The notes under the pieces are model-generated. The model made no database searches. It worked only from the letters and a program-made list of their open reading frames with translations, and had not been told where the DNA came from. 41,051 nucleotides of DNA from Anthropogastromicrobium sp963652495 (lineage in GTDB: Bacteria > Bacillota > Clostridia > Lachnospirales > Lachnospiraceae): assembly GCA_963652495.1 (NCBI GenBank), contig CAVJTU010000020.1, forward strand, positions 1 to 41,051. Reading direction: 5' to 3'. How positions within the stretch are numbered: the stretch's first letter is position 1; the number at the start of each line of letters is the position of its first letter. Below, in pieces: positions 15,274 through 23,252 of the stretch. A program made the translations under genes and the position numbers.

Positions 15274-16770
15274 ATGAAACAGGCAATTTTAATGGTAAGT
15301 TTTGGTACAAGCTATAATGAGAGCCGAAATTGTACAATCGGAGCAATCGAAAGTGCAGTAGCGGAGCGTTACCCGGATTATGAGATAAAGCGGGCGTTTA
15401 CCAGCCGGATTATCATAAATAAGCTGAAAAAGCGTGATGGCATTGTAATTGATACCGTAGAGGAGGCATTGGAAAAATTAAAGGCTCAGGGTGTAGAAAA
15501 TGTCATCGTTCAGCCGACACACATGATGCCGGGATATGAGTTTGATCAGCTCGCGGCTGCAGCCAATGCATATCGAAGCAGCTTTGAAAAAATGGTCATC
15601 GGAAGACCGCTTCTTTTTGATAAGAATGATATGGAAGCAGTAGCGCAGATCCTTATTGACATTACAAAGAAATATACAAAACAATATAGTGATGGGAATA
15701 CAGCGATTGTCTTTATGGGACATGGAACAGAGCATCATGCAAATGAGGTTTATCATGAAATGCAAAAGGTGCTGTCGCGGAAAGCAAAGCATTATTATAT
15801 TGGAACAGTCGAGGCCATTCCAACGGTTGCTGACGTGATTGAGCTTGCAAAGAAGGAAGGCTGCAAGAGAGCAATCTTACAGCCACTTATGGTCGTTGCC
15901 GGAGATCATGCAAACAACGACATGGCAGGTGACGAAGCGGATTCGTGGAAGTCTCAATTTCAGGCAGCAGGAATCGAGCCAACTTGCATTGTAAAAGGTC
16001 TGGGTGAGTTCGATTTGATTCAGAAACTTTATATTAGTCATATTCAGGATGTGAAAAAGTCAATGGACACACAGGGGACAATAGCTGCGGCAGCAAAAAT
16101 CGACAAAGAAAATGCACCGGCTCAACGGAAAACACAATTTGTACTTCCGGGCGAGATTGAAAAGCGAAGCTTTGAGATCATCGCGGCGGAATTAAAAGAG
16201 CGAAATATTGTCTTAGACAAAGAGAAAGCACCTATTATTTGCCGTGCTATCCACACGACAGCTGATTTTGACTATGCGCACACGCTCGTGTTTTCAGACG
16301 GCGCACTGGACAAGCTGAAAAACCTAATCCGAAATGGCGCCGGGATCGTGACGGATACAAATATGGCATTGTCCGGCATAAACAAAAAAACATTGGCTGC
16401 CTTCGGTGGTGAAGCGACATGTCTGATGGCAGACGAGATGGTTGCAAGGCTCGCAAAAGAGCAGAAAACAACACGCGCTGCCGTTAGTATGGAAATTGCG
16501 TCATCGTGGAATAAGCCAACCATTTTTGTGGTAGGAAATGCACCGACCGCTCTCATGAAACTGTATGAAATGTACCAGAAAGGACAGTACAAGCCGGCAT
16601 TTATCATTGGTGTTCCGGTCGGTTTTGTAAATGTGGTAGAGGCAAAGGAAGAGATCATGGAGACAGACATTCCTTATATCATTAATAAAGGAAGAAAGGG
16701 CGGAAGCAACGTTGCGGCAGCCATTTGCAATGCAATACTTTACGAGCTGTCAGGCAGGAAATGCGTATGA
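15274..16770 (+). CDS. cbiKC: Fused CbiK-CbiC: sirohydrochlorin cobaltochelatase / cobalt-precorrin-8 methylmutase
   Basis: This is a bifunctional cytoplasmic protein of 498 residues with no signal peptide. Residues 1-262 are CbiK, with VSFGTSYNESR at the start and metal-site residues His150 (MGHGTEH), Glu180 (TVEA) and His212 (AGDHANNDMAG). A polar linker (about 263-288) leads to CbiC (about 289-498), which moves the C11 methyl to C12 to form cobyrinate; its expected catalytic His327 lies in RAIHTTADFDYA, and 'GNAPTALMKLYEM' plus 'GVPVGFVNVVEAKE' are family hallmarks. The two activities are the first and nearly last steps of ring synthesis, so the fusion is not explained by substrate channelling. 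It follows the Nik/Opp ATPase by 3 nt and overlaps cbiD by 4 nt. Confidence 0.93.
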   Translation: MKQAILMVSFGTSYNESRNCTIGAIESAVAERYPDYEIKRAFTSRIIINKLKKRDGIVIDTVEEALEKLKAQGVENVIVQPTHMMPGYEFDQLAAAANAYRSSFEKMVIGRPLLFDKNDMEAVAQILIDITKKYTKQYSDGNTAIVFMGHGTEHHANEVYHEMQKVLSRKAKHYYIGTVEAIPTVADVIELAKKEGCKRAILQPLMVVAGDHANNDMAGDEADSWKSQFQAAGIEPTCIVKGLGEFDLIQKLYISHIQDVKKSMDTQGTIAAAAKIDKENAPAQRKTQFVLPGEIEKRSFEIIAAELKERNIVLDKEKAPIICRAIHTTADFDYAHTLVFSDGALDKLKNLIRNGAGIVTDTNMALSGINKKTLAAFGGEATCLMADEMVARLAKEQKTTRAAVSMEIASSWNKPTIFVVGNAPTALMKLYEMYQKGQYKPAFIIGVPVGFVNVVEAKEEIMETDIPYIINKGRKGGSNVAAAICNAILYELSGRKCV

Positions 16771-17942
16771 GATACGGATTTACGACAGGAAGCTGTGCGG
16801 CGGCCGCGTCAAAAGCAGCGGCATATATGCTGTTAACCGGAAAAAAGAAAGAGACGATCTCCATCCAGACACCAAAAGGAATTATATTCGAGGCAAAGCT
16901 GCTAGAGATTAGCCGAAAAGAAGGAAGCGTCAGCTGTGCAGTCGAAAAGGACGGCGGTGATGATCCGGATATCACGACAGGTGCACTTGTCTATGCAGAA
17001 GTATCATATGCAAAAGGCTCACAGCCATCAAAGACAGCGAATTCATTGTGCGAAGAAAAACAAAAAGAAGCAAAAGAGAAAGCATCCCATGCCACTATTG
17101 AGATTGATGGTGGAATTGGCGTCGGCCGCGTGACAAGGCCGGGGATGGATCAGCCGGTCGGAAATGCAGCAATCAACCATGTGCCGCGTCAGATGATTGA
17201 ATCCGAGGTGCTGGAAGTTTGCAAAATGGCAGATTATAAGGGCGGATTGAAGGTAATTATTTCCATTCCAAAGGGAGTTGAGTTAGCAGAAAAAACCTTT
17301 AATCCAAGACTTGGCATTGTCGGCGGAATTTCCGTACTCGGCACAAGCGGTGTAGTCGAACCGATGAGCAGTCAGGCACTTCTTGATACGATTCGTCTCG
17401 AATTAAACATGCAGCGTGTACAAAAGTATCCAGTCGCAGCAGTCTCACCGGGCAACTATGGACTCGATTTTATGAAGGAAACATACGGCTACGATCTCGA
17501 TGCCAGTGTCAAGTGCAGCAACTTTTTCGGAGAGACAATCGACATGGCAGTGGAGTGTGGTTTTGAAAAAATGCTTCTTACAGGGCATATCGGAAAGCTT
17601 GTCAAGGTTTCAGGCGGCATCATGAATACGCACTCACGCGAGGCAGACTGCAGAGTCGAACTGCTTGCTGCGGCCGGACTTCGCGCCGGTGTCAGCCGCG
17701 CCAATCTGATGAAAATTCTGGACAGCGCGACAACCACGGAGGCCATTGCATATCTGGAAGAAGAGAACAAGACAAAGCCTGTCATGGACTATTTGATGGA
17801 GCGAATTCTTTATTATACAAATCGCCGCGCCGGGGGCAGGATGCAAATCGAATGCATTCTCTACGATAACCAGTATGGCGAACTGGCAAAGAGTGCTGCG
17901 GCAGAGGAATTTTTGAACGAATTAAAAGAATATAAGGCATAA
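16767..17942 (+). CDS. cbiD: Cobalt-precorrin-5B C1-methyltransferase
   Basis: CbiD methylates C1 of the ring using SAM in the anaerobic pathway. The 391-residue protein opens with the typical 'RYGFTTGSCAAAASKAA', then 'GGDDPDITTGALVYAEV', 'GIGVGRVTRPGM', 'FNPRLGIVGGISVLGTSG' and the late 'LTGHIGKLVKVSGGIMNTHSREAD', all conserved family blocks. The ATG at 16767 overlaps the cbiKC stop (ATGA) and has AGGAA seven nt upstream; an ATG two codons earlier at 16761 is the alternative. A 110-nt gap follows before cbiF and holds only a short GCTC/GAGC hairpin. Confidence 0.93.
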   Translation: MRYGFTTGSCAAAASKAAAYMLLTGKKKETISIQTPKGIIFEAKLLEISRKEGSVSCAVEKDGGDDPDITTGALVYAEVSYAKGSQPSKTANSLCEEKQKEAKEKASHATIEIDGGIGVGRVTRPGMDQPVGNAAINHVPRQMIESEVLEVCKMADYKGGLKVIISIPKGVELAEKTFNPRLGIVGGISVLGTSGVVEPMSSQALLDTIRLELNMQRVQKYPVAAVSPGNYGLDFMKETYGYDLDASVKCSNFFGETIDMAVECGFEKMLLTGHIGKLVKVSGGIMNTHSREADCRVELLAAAGLRAGVSRANLMKILDSATTTEAIAYLEEENKTKPVMDYLMERILYYTNRRAGGRMQIECILYDNQYGELAKSAAAEEFLNELKEYKA

Positions 17943-18052
17943 TCCGGATAGTACAGTTTACTTGAGTTTAGAATGGGTGCTCTGTGAGCAGCAATGTCTG
18001 GAATTTCAAAAACATAGCAGCCGCAAAGCAGGCCGCAGATTGAGAGGAAATT

Positions 18053-18946
18053 ATGGTATCATTTGTAGGAGCAGGCTGCGGAGCAGCCGATTTGATTACA
18101 GTGCGCGGAATGCGGCTTTTGCAGGAGGCCGATCTGGTCATTTATGCCGGATCACTTGTCAATCCTGAATTGCTTTCCTACACAAAGGAAGGCTGCGAGT
18201 GCTTAAACAGTGCCTATATGACACTTGATGAGGTAATAAAAGCCTTACAAAAAGGTGAACAGGAAGGAAAGAAAATGGTGCGCCTTCACACAGGTGATCC
18301 GAGTATTTACGGTGCAATCCGTGAGCAGATGGATCGCCTTGAAGCACTTGGAATCGGTTATGAGACTTGTCCGGGCGTGACGGCATGTTTTGGCGCAGCA
18401 GCAGCACTTGACTTAGAACTGACAGTACCCGAAGTGTCGCAGAGCCTGATTATCACGCGCATGGCAGGACGTACACCGGTGCCGGAAAAGGAAAGCATCG
18501 AGAGCTTTGCCGAGCACCATGCAACGATGGCAATTTATTTGAGCGCGGGTCATCTAAAGGAACTGTCAAAACGGCTGATGGCGGGCGGCTACAGCGCGGA
18601 AACGCCAGCAGCAATTGTATACAAGGCAACATGGCCGGAGCAGCTTTGCTTAAAGTGTACAGTGTCCACACTCGATGAGGCCGCTTCGCAGTATGGCATC
18701 AAAAAGACGGCAGTCGTCCTTGTGGGAGATGCAGTATCGCCGTCTGATTATGCGCTTTCATGCCTGTATGCGCCTGACTTTGAGACAGAATACCGAAAGA
18801 AAAAGACAGATCAACCCGATCAGGCAAAGCCGGCACAAGCAGTCCAAAAGGCAGGACAGACACAAACCATTCAAACCGCAGAAAATACCGATCAGGCAGC
18901 AGGCAACAAAAAGCCAAAAGAGGCAGCAGATGGAAGAGACAAGTAA
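18053..18946 (+). CDS. cbiF: Cobalt-precorrin-4 C11-methyltransferase
   Basis: A tetrapyrrole methylase of 297 residues. Family blocks are 'VSFVGAGCGAADLITVRG' at the N-terminus, 'YAGSLVNPELL', 'VRLHTGDPSIYGAIREQ' (the SAM-contact region), 'CPGVTACFGAAAAL' and 'LIITRMAGRTPVPEKES'. CbiF methylates C11 of cobalt-precorrin-4. The enzyme fold ends near residue 250; a hydrophilic tail of about 45 residues rich in Lys, Gln, Ala and Thr is added, not typical of the family, and its coding sequence overlaps the cbiG start by 17 nt. A GAGAGGAAA site precedes the ATG. Confidence 0.93.
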   Translation: MVSFVGAGCGAADLITVRGMRLLQEADLVIYAGSLVNPELLSYTKEGCECLNSAYMTLDEVIKALQKGEQEGKKMVRLHTGDPSIYGAIREQMDRLEALGIGYETCPGVTACFGAAAALDLELTVPEVSQSLIITRMAGRTPVPEKESIESFAEHHATMAIYLSAGHLKELSKRLMAGGYSAETPAAIVYKATWPEQLCLKCTVSTLDEAASQYGIKKTAVVLVGDAVSPSDYALSCLYAPDFETEYRKKKTDQPDQAKPAQAVQKAGQTQTIQTAENTDQAAGNKKPKEAADGRDK

Positions 18947-20066
18947 TAACAGCAATAGTATCAACATTATCAGCTTTACAAAAAAGGGAGAGGCATTAGC
19001 AAAGCGGTTGAGCGCATACTTTCAGACTATAGAGCAAAGCAGCGATTCAATTTGTGTTTGCTGTATTAGCAAGTGCCGTGCATCCGAAGCATACTCGCCA
19101 GTGCCATTGTCCTCCTATGCACGAGAAAGCTTTGAACAAAAGCAGGGAATGATTTTTATCGGAGCAGCTGGGATTGCCGTGCGTACGATTGCACCATTTT
19201 TAAAGGATAAACTGCATGATCCATTTGTCATTGTGATTGACGAAAATGGCGACTATGTGATTCCGATTTTATCCGGTCACGTCGGACGAGCCAACGAATA
19301 TGCACGGCAGATTGCATCATTTTTCGATGCGCAGGCAGTGATCACCACGGCAACCGATGTCAGTCATTGCTTTGCGGCAGATTTGTTTGCACAAAAAAAC
19401 GGCTATGCAATTCAAAATAAGGAAGGCATTGCGCGTGTTTCCGCAAAGACACTTGCAGGGAAGGCGATTACAGTTCGCACTTTGGATGAGATCATAAGAC
19501 TTTCCTTTGATGGAACAGTAGTGAAGCGAACACCGCTTTTGAAAAATCAAGATGCAACGAGTGATTCAATGAAAATGGTGTCAGTAAAAACAGATTTTGC
19601 AAACTATGATTTTTCGGACATTATCATTTCACCCTTTATACAGGATGCCGCGAAAGGTGCGCTGTGGCTTGTGCCGCGCTGCATTGTAGTGGGCGTGGGC
19701 TGTCGCAGAGGAAAAGAGACAGCTGCAATCGGGCAGATCATTCGGGAACGCCTGGCTGTATGTGGAATTGCGAAAGAAGCAGTCTGTCGGGTTGCTTCGA
19801 TTGACCGGAAAAAGGATGAGATTGGATTGATTGAGACAGCTGCAAATTTTCATGCCGAGTTTGTTACATTCACGGAAGAGACACTAAAGAAAGTGCCGGG
19901 AAGTTTCAGCAGCTCCGCATTTGTGGAAAAGACGGTTGGCGTAGATAATGTATGTGAGCGTTCCGCGATGGCAGCATCATCATATGGAACGCTTCTTGCA
20001 GGCAAATATGCAAAGGACGGCGTGACAGCAGCGATTGCGATGTGCGCATTTTCGCCATCGTTTTGA
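18930..20066 (+). CDS. cbiG: Cobalt-precorrin-5A hydrolase
   Basis: CbiG opens the delta-lactone of cobalt-precorrin-5A and releases acetaldehyde. The N-terminal domain carries 'IISFTKKGEALAKRL' and 'FIGAAGIAVRTIAPFLKDKLHDPFVIVIDENG' followed by 'ILSGHVGRANEYARQIA', the canonical CbiG N-terminal signature. The C-terminal domain has 'VVGVGCRRGKE', 'ASIDRKKDEIGLIETA' and 'SSSAFVEKTVGVDNVCERSAM'. I set the start at the ATG at 18930, inside the end of cbiF; an upstream in-frame ATG at 18675 would add 85 non-homologous residues read out of frame from cbiF. Length of 378 is normal. Confidence 0.93.
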   Translation: MEETSNNSNSINIISFTKKGEALAKRLSAYFQTIEQSSDSICVCCISKCRASEAYSPVPLSSYARESFEQKQGMIFIGAAGIAVRTIAPFLKDKLHDPFVIVIDENGDYVIPILSGHVGRANEYARQIASFFDAQAVITTATDVSHCFAADLFAQKNGYAIQNKEGIARVSAKTLAGKAITVRTLDEIIRLSFDGTVVKRTPLLKNQDATSDSMKMVSVKTDFANYDFSDIIISPFIQDAAKGALWLVPRCIVVGVGCRRGKETAAIGQIIRERLAVCGIAKEAVCRVASIDRKKDEIGLIETAANFHAEFVTFTEETLKKVPGSFSSSAFVEKTVGVDNVCERSAMAASSYGTLLAGKYAKDGVTAAIAMCAFSPSF

Positions 20067-20157
20067 TTTCATTCAATGAAATTTTAAACGAGGAAGGATA
20101 AAGACTGTCCGTCAGACAGCAATAGCAGTAATGATGCATACGAATGCAATATGACAA

Positions 20158-20967
20158 ATGGTTCAGTACGAAAGGCAGGTTACGAGTTTGGAACAGAAAA
20201 TATACGTAGTGGGAATCGGGCCGGGAGCGCCTGAAATGATGACACCACAGGCGAGACAGGCACTTGAAGACAGCGATGTGATCGCCGGATATCCGGTTTA
20301 TTTAAAGCTGCTTGGTGATTTGATTCAGGATAAGAAAACGATTGCCACACCGATGACAAAGGAAGAAGAGCGTTGTCGTCTTTGCTTTGAGCAGGCAAAA
20401 ACAGGCTGCACGGCCTCGATCGTGTGCAGCGGTGATTCCGGTGTATATGGCATGGCTTCTTTGATGTATGATCTTCTTCCCGAATACCCAGGCTGCGAGC
20501 TTGAGATCATTCCCGGCATTACGGCGGCAGTCAGCGGAGCAGCTGTCCTTGGAGCACCGATTGGTCATGACTTTTGCGTGATCAGTTTAAGCGACCGTCT
20601 GACACCATGGGAAGTAATCGAAAAGCGATTGTTAGCGGCGGCAGAGGGCGATTTCTGCATGGCTATTTACAATCCGTCCAGCAAAGGCCGACCGGATTAT
20701 CTAAAGCGTGCATGTGAGATTTTGCTGCGCAAGACAGAGCCGGAGCGCAAGTGCGGCTATGTGAGAAATATCGGAAGAGAAGGCACTTCGTATAAGATTT
20801 GCACGCTTGGGCAGCTAAAGGACGAGCAGGTTGATATGTTTACGACAGTATTTATCGGAAATTCCCAGAGTCATGTAGTGAATGGAAAGCTTGTGACAGG
20901 GCGGGATTATCATATCAACGCTCATGCGAGACGTGGTGTTCTGCCTGATTTGACAGAAAGCAGGTGA
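20158..20967 (+). CDS. cbiH: Cobalt-precorrin-3 C17-methyltransferase
   Basis: A tetrapyrrole methylase that methylates C17 and triggers ring contraction. Conserved blocks are 'IYVVGIGPGAPEMMTPQARQAL', 'VIAGYPVYLKL', 'VCSGDSGVYGMASLMYDLL', 'IIPGITAAVSGAAVLGAPIGHDFCVISLSD' and 'MAIYNPSSKGRPDYL'. The ATG at 20158 has a poor ribosome site; a TTG at 20188, after GGCAGG, would start exactly at the conserved N-terminus and is a fair alternative. The 91-nt gap before it holds small hairpins. It overlaps the start region of the next gene. Confidence 0.93.
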   Translation: MVQYERQVTSLEQKIYVVGIGPGAPEMMTPQARQALEDSDVIAGYPVYLKLLGDLIQDKKTIATPMTKEEERCRLCFEQAKTGCTASIVCSGDSGVYGMASLMYDLLPEYPGCELEIIPGITAAVSGAAVLGAPIGHDFCVISLSDRLTPWEVIEKRLLAAAEGDFCMAIYNPSSKGRPDYLKRACEILLRKTEPERKCGYVRNIGREGTSYKICTLGQLKDEQVDMFTTVFIGNSQSHVVNGKLVTGRDYHINAHARRGVLPDLTESR

Positions 20968-20972
20968 TTTCG

Positions 20973-23249
20973 GTGAAAAAAGTATTGATATTTGCAGGAA
21001 CGACAGAAGGACGTGAGCTGGCAGAAATTCTTGCAGATGCAAGTTGTGCATATAATGCAGATCGTGCAAGTGGAGCGAGCAGTACAGACAGTGTGAATAT
21101 CGCGTGCAGTGTATGTGTGGCAACAGATTATGCAAAAGAGCTGATGGATAATGAGCGTCTGGATGTGCGTTGCGGTCGCCTGACCGAGGAGCAGATGGAA
21201 GAACTTATGAGAGACGGCGGCTACGATGCAGTGGTCGATGCAACTCATCCGTATGCACAGATTGTATCGCAAAATGTCCGTCAGGCAGCAGCTCACCAGT
21301 CTGTTCCAATGATTCGTTTGCGCCGCAGTACAGAAAATAAAGAACAAGATCTGCTTTCTTTTCAGACGCATGAAGAATGCAGTGAATGGCTTTCAAGGCA
21401 GACAGGAAATATTTTGCTCACGACAGGAAGCAAGGATCTGGGTACATATGCGGCAGACGAAACAATAAGAAAGCGTCTGTTTGTGCGTGTGCTTCCAGGA
21501 GAGGAGAGCATCCGACTTTGTACTGCACAGGGCATCACAGGACGACAGATCATCGCCATGCAGGGACCGTTTTCCGAGCGGATGAATGCGTGCATTTTAA
21601 AAGAATATTCCATCGACTGGATGGTTACGAAAATAAGCGGTCATGCAGGCGGCTTCGAGGAAAAGATTGAAGCCGCCAGAAAGGCAGGCACCGGAATCTG
21701 CGCAATTTTGCCGCCGGCAGAAACCATATATCAATCAGAAGTGTCTTCGGATCGTGAAGCAGAACAGTTTGTATTCATCTGTGAAAGTGTATATGACACG
21801 GCAAAGAAGCTAGAGGAACTTTTAAAAGAGGATATTTTGCTACATCGCAGTCGGAAAATAACACTTGCCGGAATCGGAATGGGAAGTATCGAGGGCATGA
21901 CAAGAGAAAGCTTTCATGCATTCGAGGAGGCAGAGGTTGTATTCGGCGCATCAAGAATGCTTGAAAATCTGCCTGGTAAAGGCGTTAAAGTGCCATATTA
22001 TCGGGCTGACGATATTATTTCCTATTTAATCGCGCATCCGGAGTATACAAATGCGGCAGCGGCATTTTCCGGAGACAGCGGCTTTTACAGCGGTGCGCAG
22101 GCAATGGCGATGGCATTAGATGCGGCAAATGCGGCAGGTACATTAAGATCAGAAACGACAATCTTACCAGGTATTTCATCTGTCAGTGCGCTTGCGGCGC
22201 GTTTTGGCGTCAGTTGGGAGGATGCAATACTTGCGAGTATTCACGGAAGACAGACAAATGTGGTTCGTCTCGTCCGTGAGAATAGAAAAGTATTTCTTTT
22301 ATTGTCCGGGAAAAAAGACTTTGAAGAGCTTTGCAATAAGTTTCATCAAGCAGGGCTTGGTCATGTAAAAATTTATGCAGGATATCGGCTTTCTTATCCG
22401 GATGAAAAGCTGTTTGTATTTTCACCCAATGAATTTTATTTAATGGACAATTCAGATAAAGCAAAAGCATCCGCTAAACTGGAAACATTTATCTGCAATC
22501 TGCCAAAAGGCATTTATATCTGTTTGATCGAGAATAAATCGGCTATCGATACCAATCCGATTCTGACACCGGGCATGGCAGATGAGATCTTCTCACGCAC
22601 GAAAGTTCCGATGACGAAAAATGAGATTCGCGTACTCAGTATCAGCCGCCTGGAACTGACTCGTCATGCGGTTGTATATGATGTGGGCAGCGGAACAGGC
22701 TCAGTCAGTGCAGAGTGTGCGCGCCTCTCGCCGGACATTCATGTATTTGCCATTGAACAGAAGGAAGAGGCTGTCAATCTGACAAAGGAAAATATGGCAC
22801 TTCTTGGACTGACGGATCAGGTTACAGTGATTCATAAAAAGGCACCGGAAGGCTTTGAAGAGATTCCAATGCCAACTCATGTATTTATAGGTGGCAGCAG
22901 CGGTGCGCTCAGCGACATTTTGTATGCAATTCAAATGAAGATGGAACAGAATGAGCAGAAAAACGAAAAAGAGAAGAGGACGGGGGGCAGCGGGCAAGAA
23001 TACCTTCACGAAAATAGATATCCGCGTGTGCGTGTTGTTATCAATGCCATCTCGCTTGAAACAATTGCACAGATTACAGAACTGATTGAAAAGTATCCGT
23101 TGGAGAACGTGCAATTAACTCAGATTCAGGCAAGCCGTGCACATAAGCTTGGACGTTACAATTTAATGCAGGCACAAAATCCGGTATTGATTGCATCTTT
23201 TGATCTGCTGTCATTAAAAGAACCAACCCAGCCGAAAGAGGAGAACTGA
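20973..23249 (+). CDS. cbiJET: Triple fusion CbiJ-CbiE-CbiT: precorrin-6A reductase / C5- and C15-methyltransferase-decarboxylase
   Basis: A 758-residue protein with three domains. CbiJ (about 1-285) starts 'VLIFAGTTEGREL', has 'VDATHPYA' and 'MVTKISGHAGGF'. CbiE (about 295-505) has 'ITLAGIGMGS', 'AFSGDSGFYSG' and 'LPGISSVSALAARFGVSW'. CbiT (about 525-758) has 'DEIFSRTKVPMTKNEIR', the SAM site 'DVGSGTGSVSAE' and 'FIGGSSG'. The protein would reduce the ring, methylate C5 and C15 and decarboxylate the C12 side chain. CbiE-CbiT fusions (CobL) are common; adding CbiJ is less so. Polar inserts lie in CbiJ (about 25-45) and CbiT (about 657-685). I prefer the GTG at 20973, with AGCAGGTGA upstream, over the GTG at 20964. 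Confidence 0.93.
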   Translation: MKKVLIFAGTTEGRELAEILADASCAYNADRASGASSTDSVNIACSVCVATDYAKELMDNERLDVRCGRLTEEQMEELMRDGGYDAVVDATHPYAQIVSQNVRQAAAHQSVPMIRLRRSTENKEQDLLSFQTHEECSEWLSRQTGNILLTTGSKDLGTYAADETIRKRLFVRVLPGEESIRLCTAQGITGRQIIAMQGPFSERMNACILKEYSIDWMVTKISGHAGGFEEKIEAARKAGTGICAILPPAETIYQSEVSSDREAEQFVFICESVYDTAKKLEELLKEDILLHRSRKITLAGIGMGSIEGMTRESFHAFEEAEVVFGASRMLENLPGKGVKVPYYRADDIISYLIAHPEYTNAAAAFSGDSGFYSGAQAMAMALDAANAAGTLRSETTILPGISSVSALAARFGVSWEDAILASIHGRQTNVVRLVRENRKVFLLLSGKKDFEELCNKFHQAGLGHVKIYAGYRLSYPDEKLFVFSPNEFYLMDNSDKAKASAKLETFICNLPKGIYICLIENKSAIDTNPILTPGMADEIFSRTKVPMTKNEIRVLSISRLELTRHAVVYDVGSGTGSVSAECARLSPDIHVFAIEQKEEAVNLTKENMALLGLTDQVTVIHKKAPEGFEEIPMPTHVFIGGSSGALSDILYAIQMKMEQNEQKNEKEKRTGGSGQEYLHENRYPRVRVVINAISLETIAQITELIEKYPLENVQLTQIQASRAHKLGRYNLMQAQNPVLIASFDLLSLKEPTQPKEEN

Positions 23250-23252
23250 CAG

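Noticed and set aside
18675..18929. Longer N-terminus for CbiG
   Set aside because: The extra residues are the cbiF sequence read in another frame; the family N-terminus begins after the ATG at 18930.
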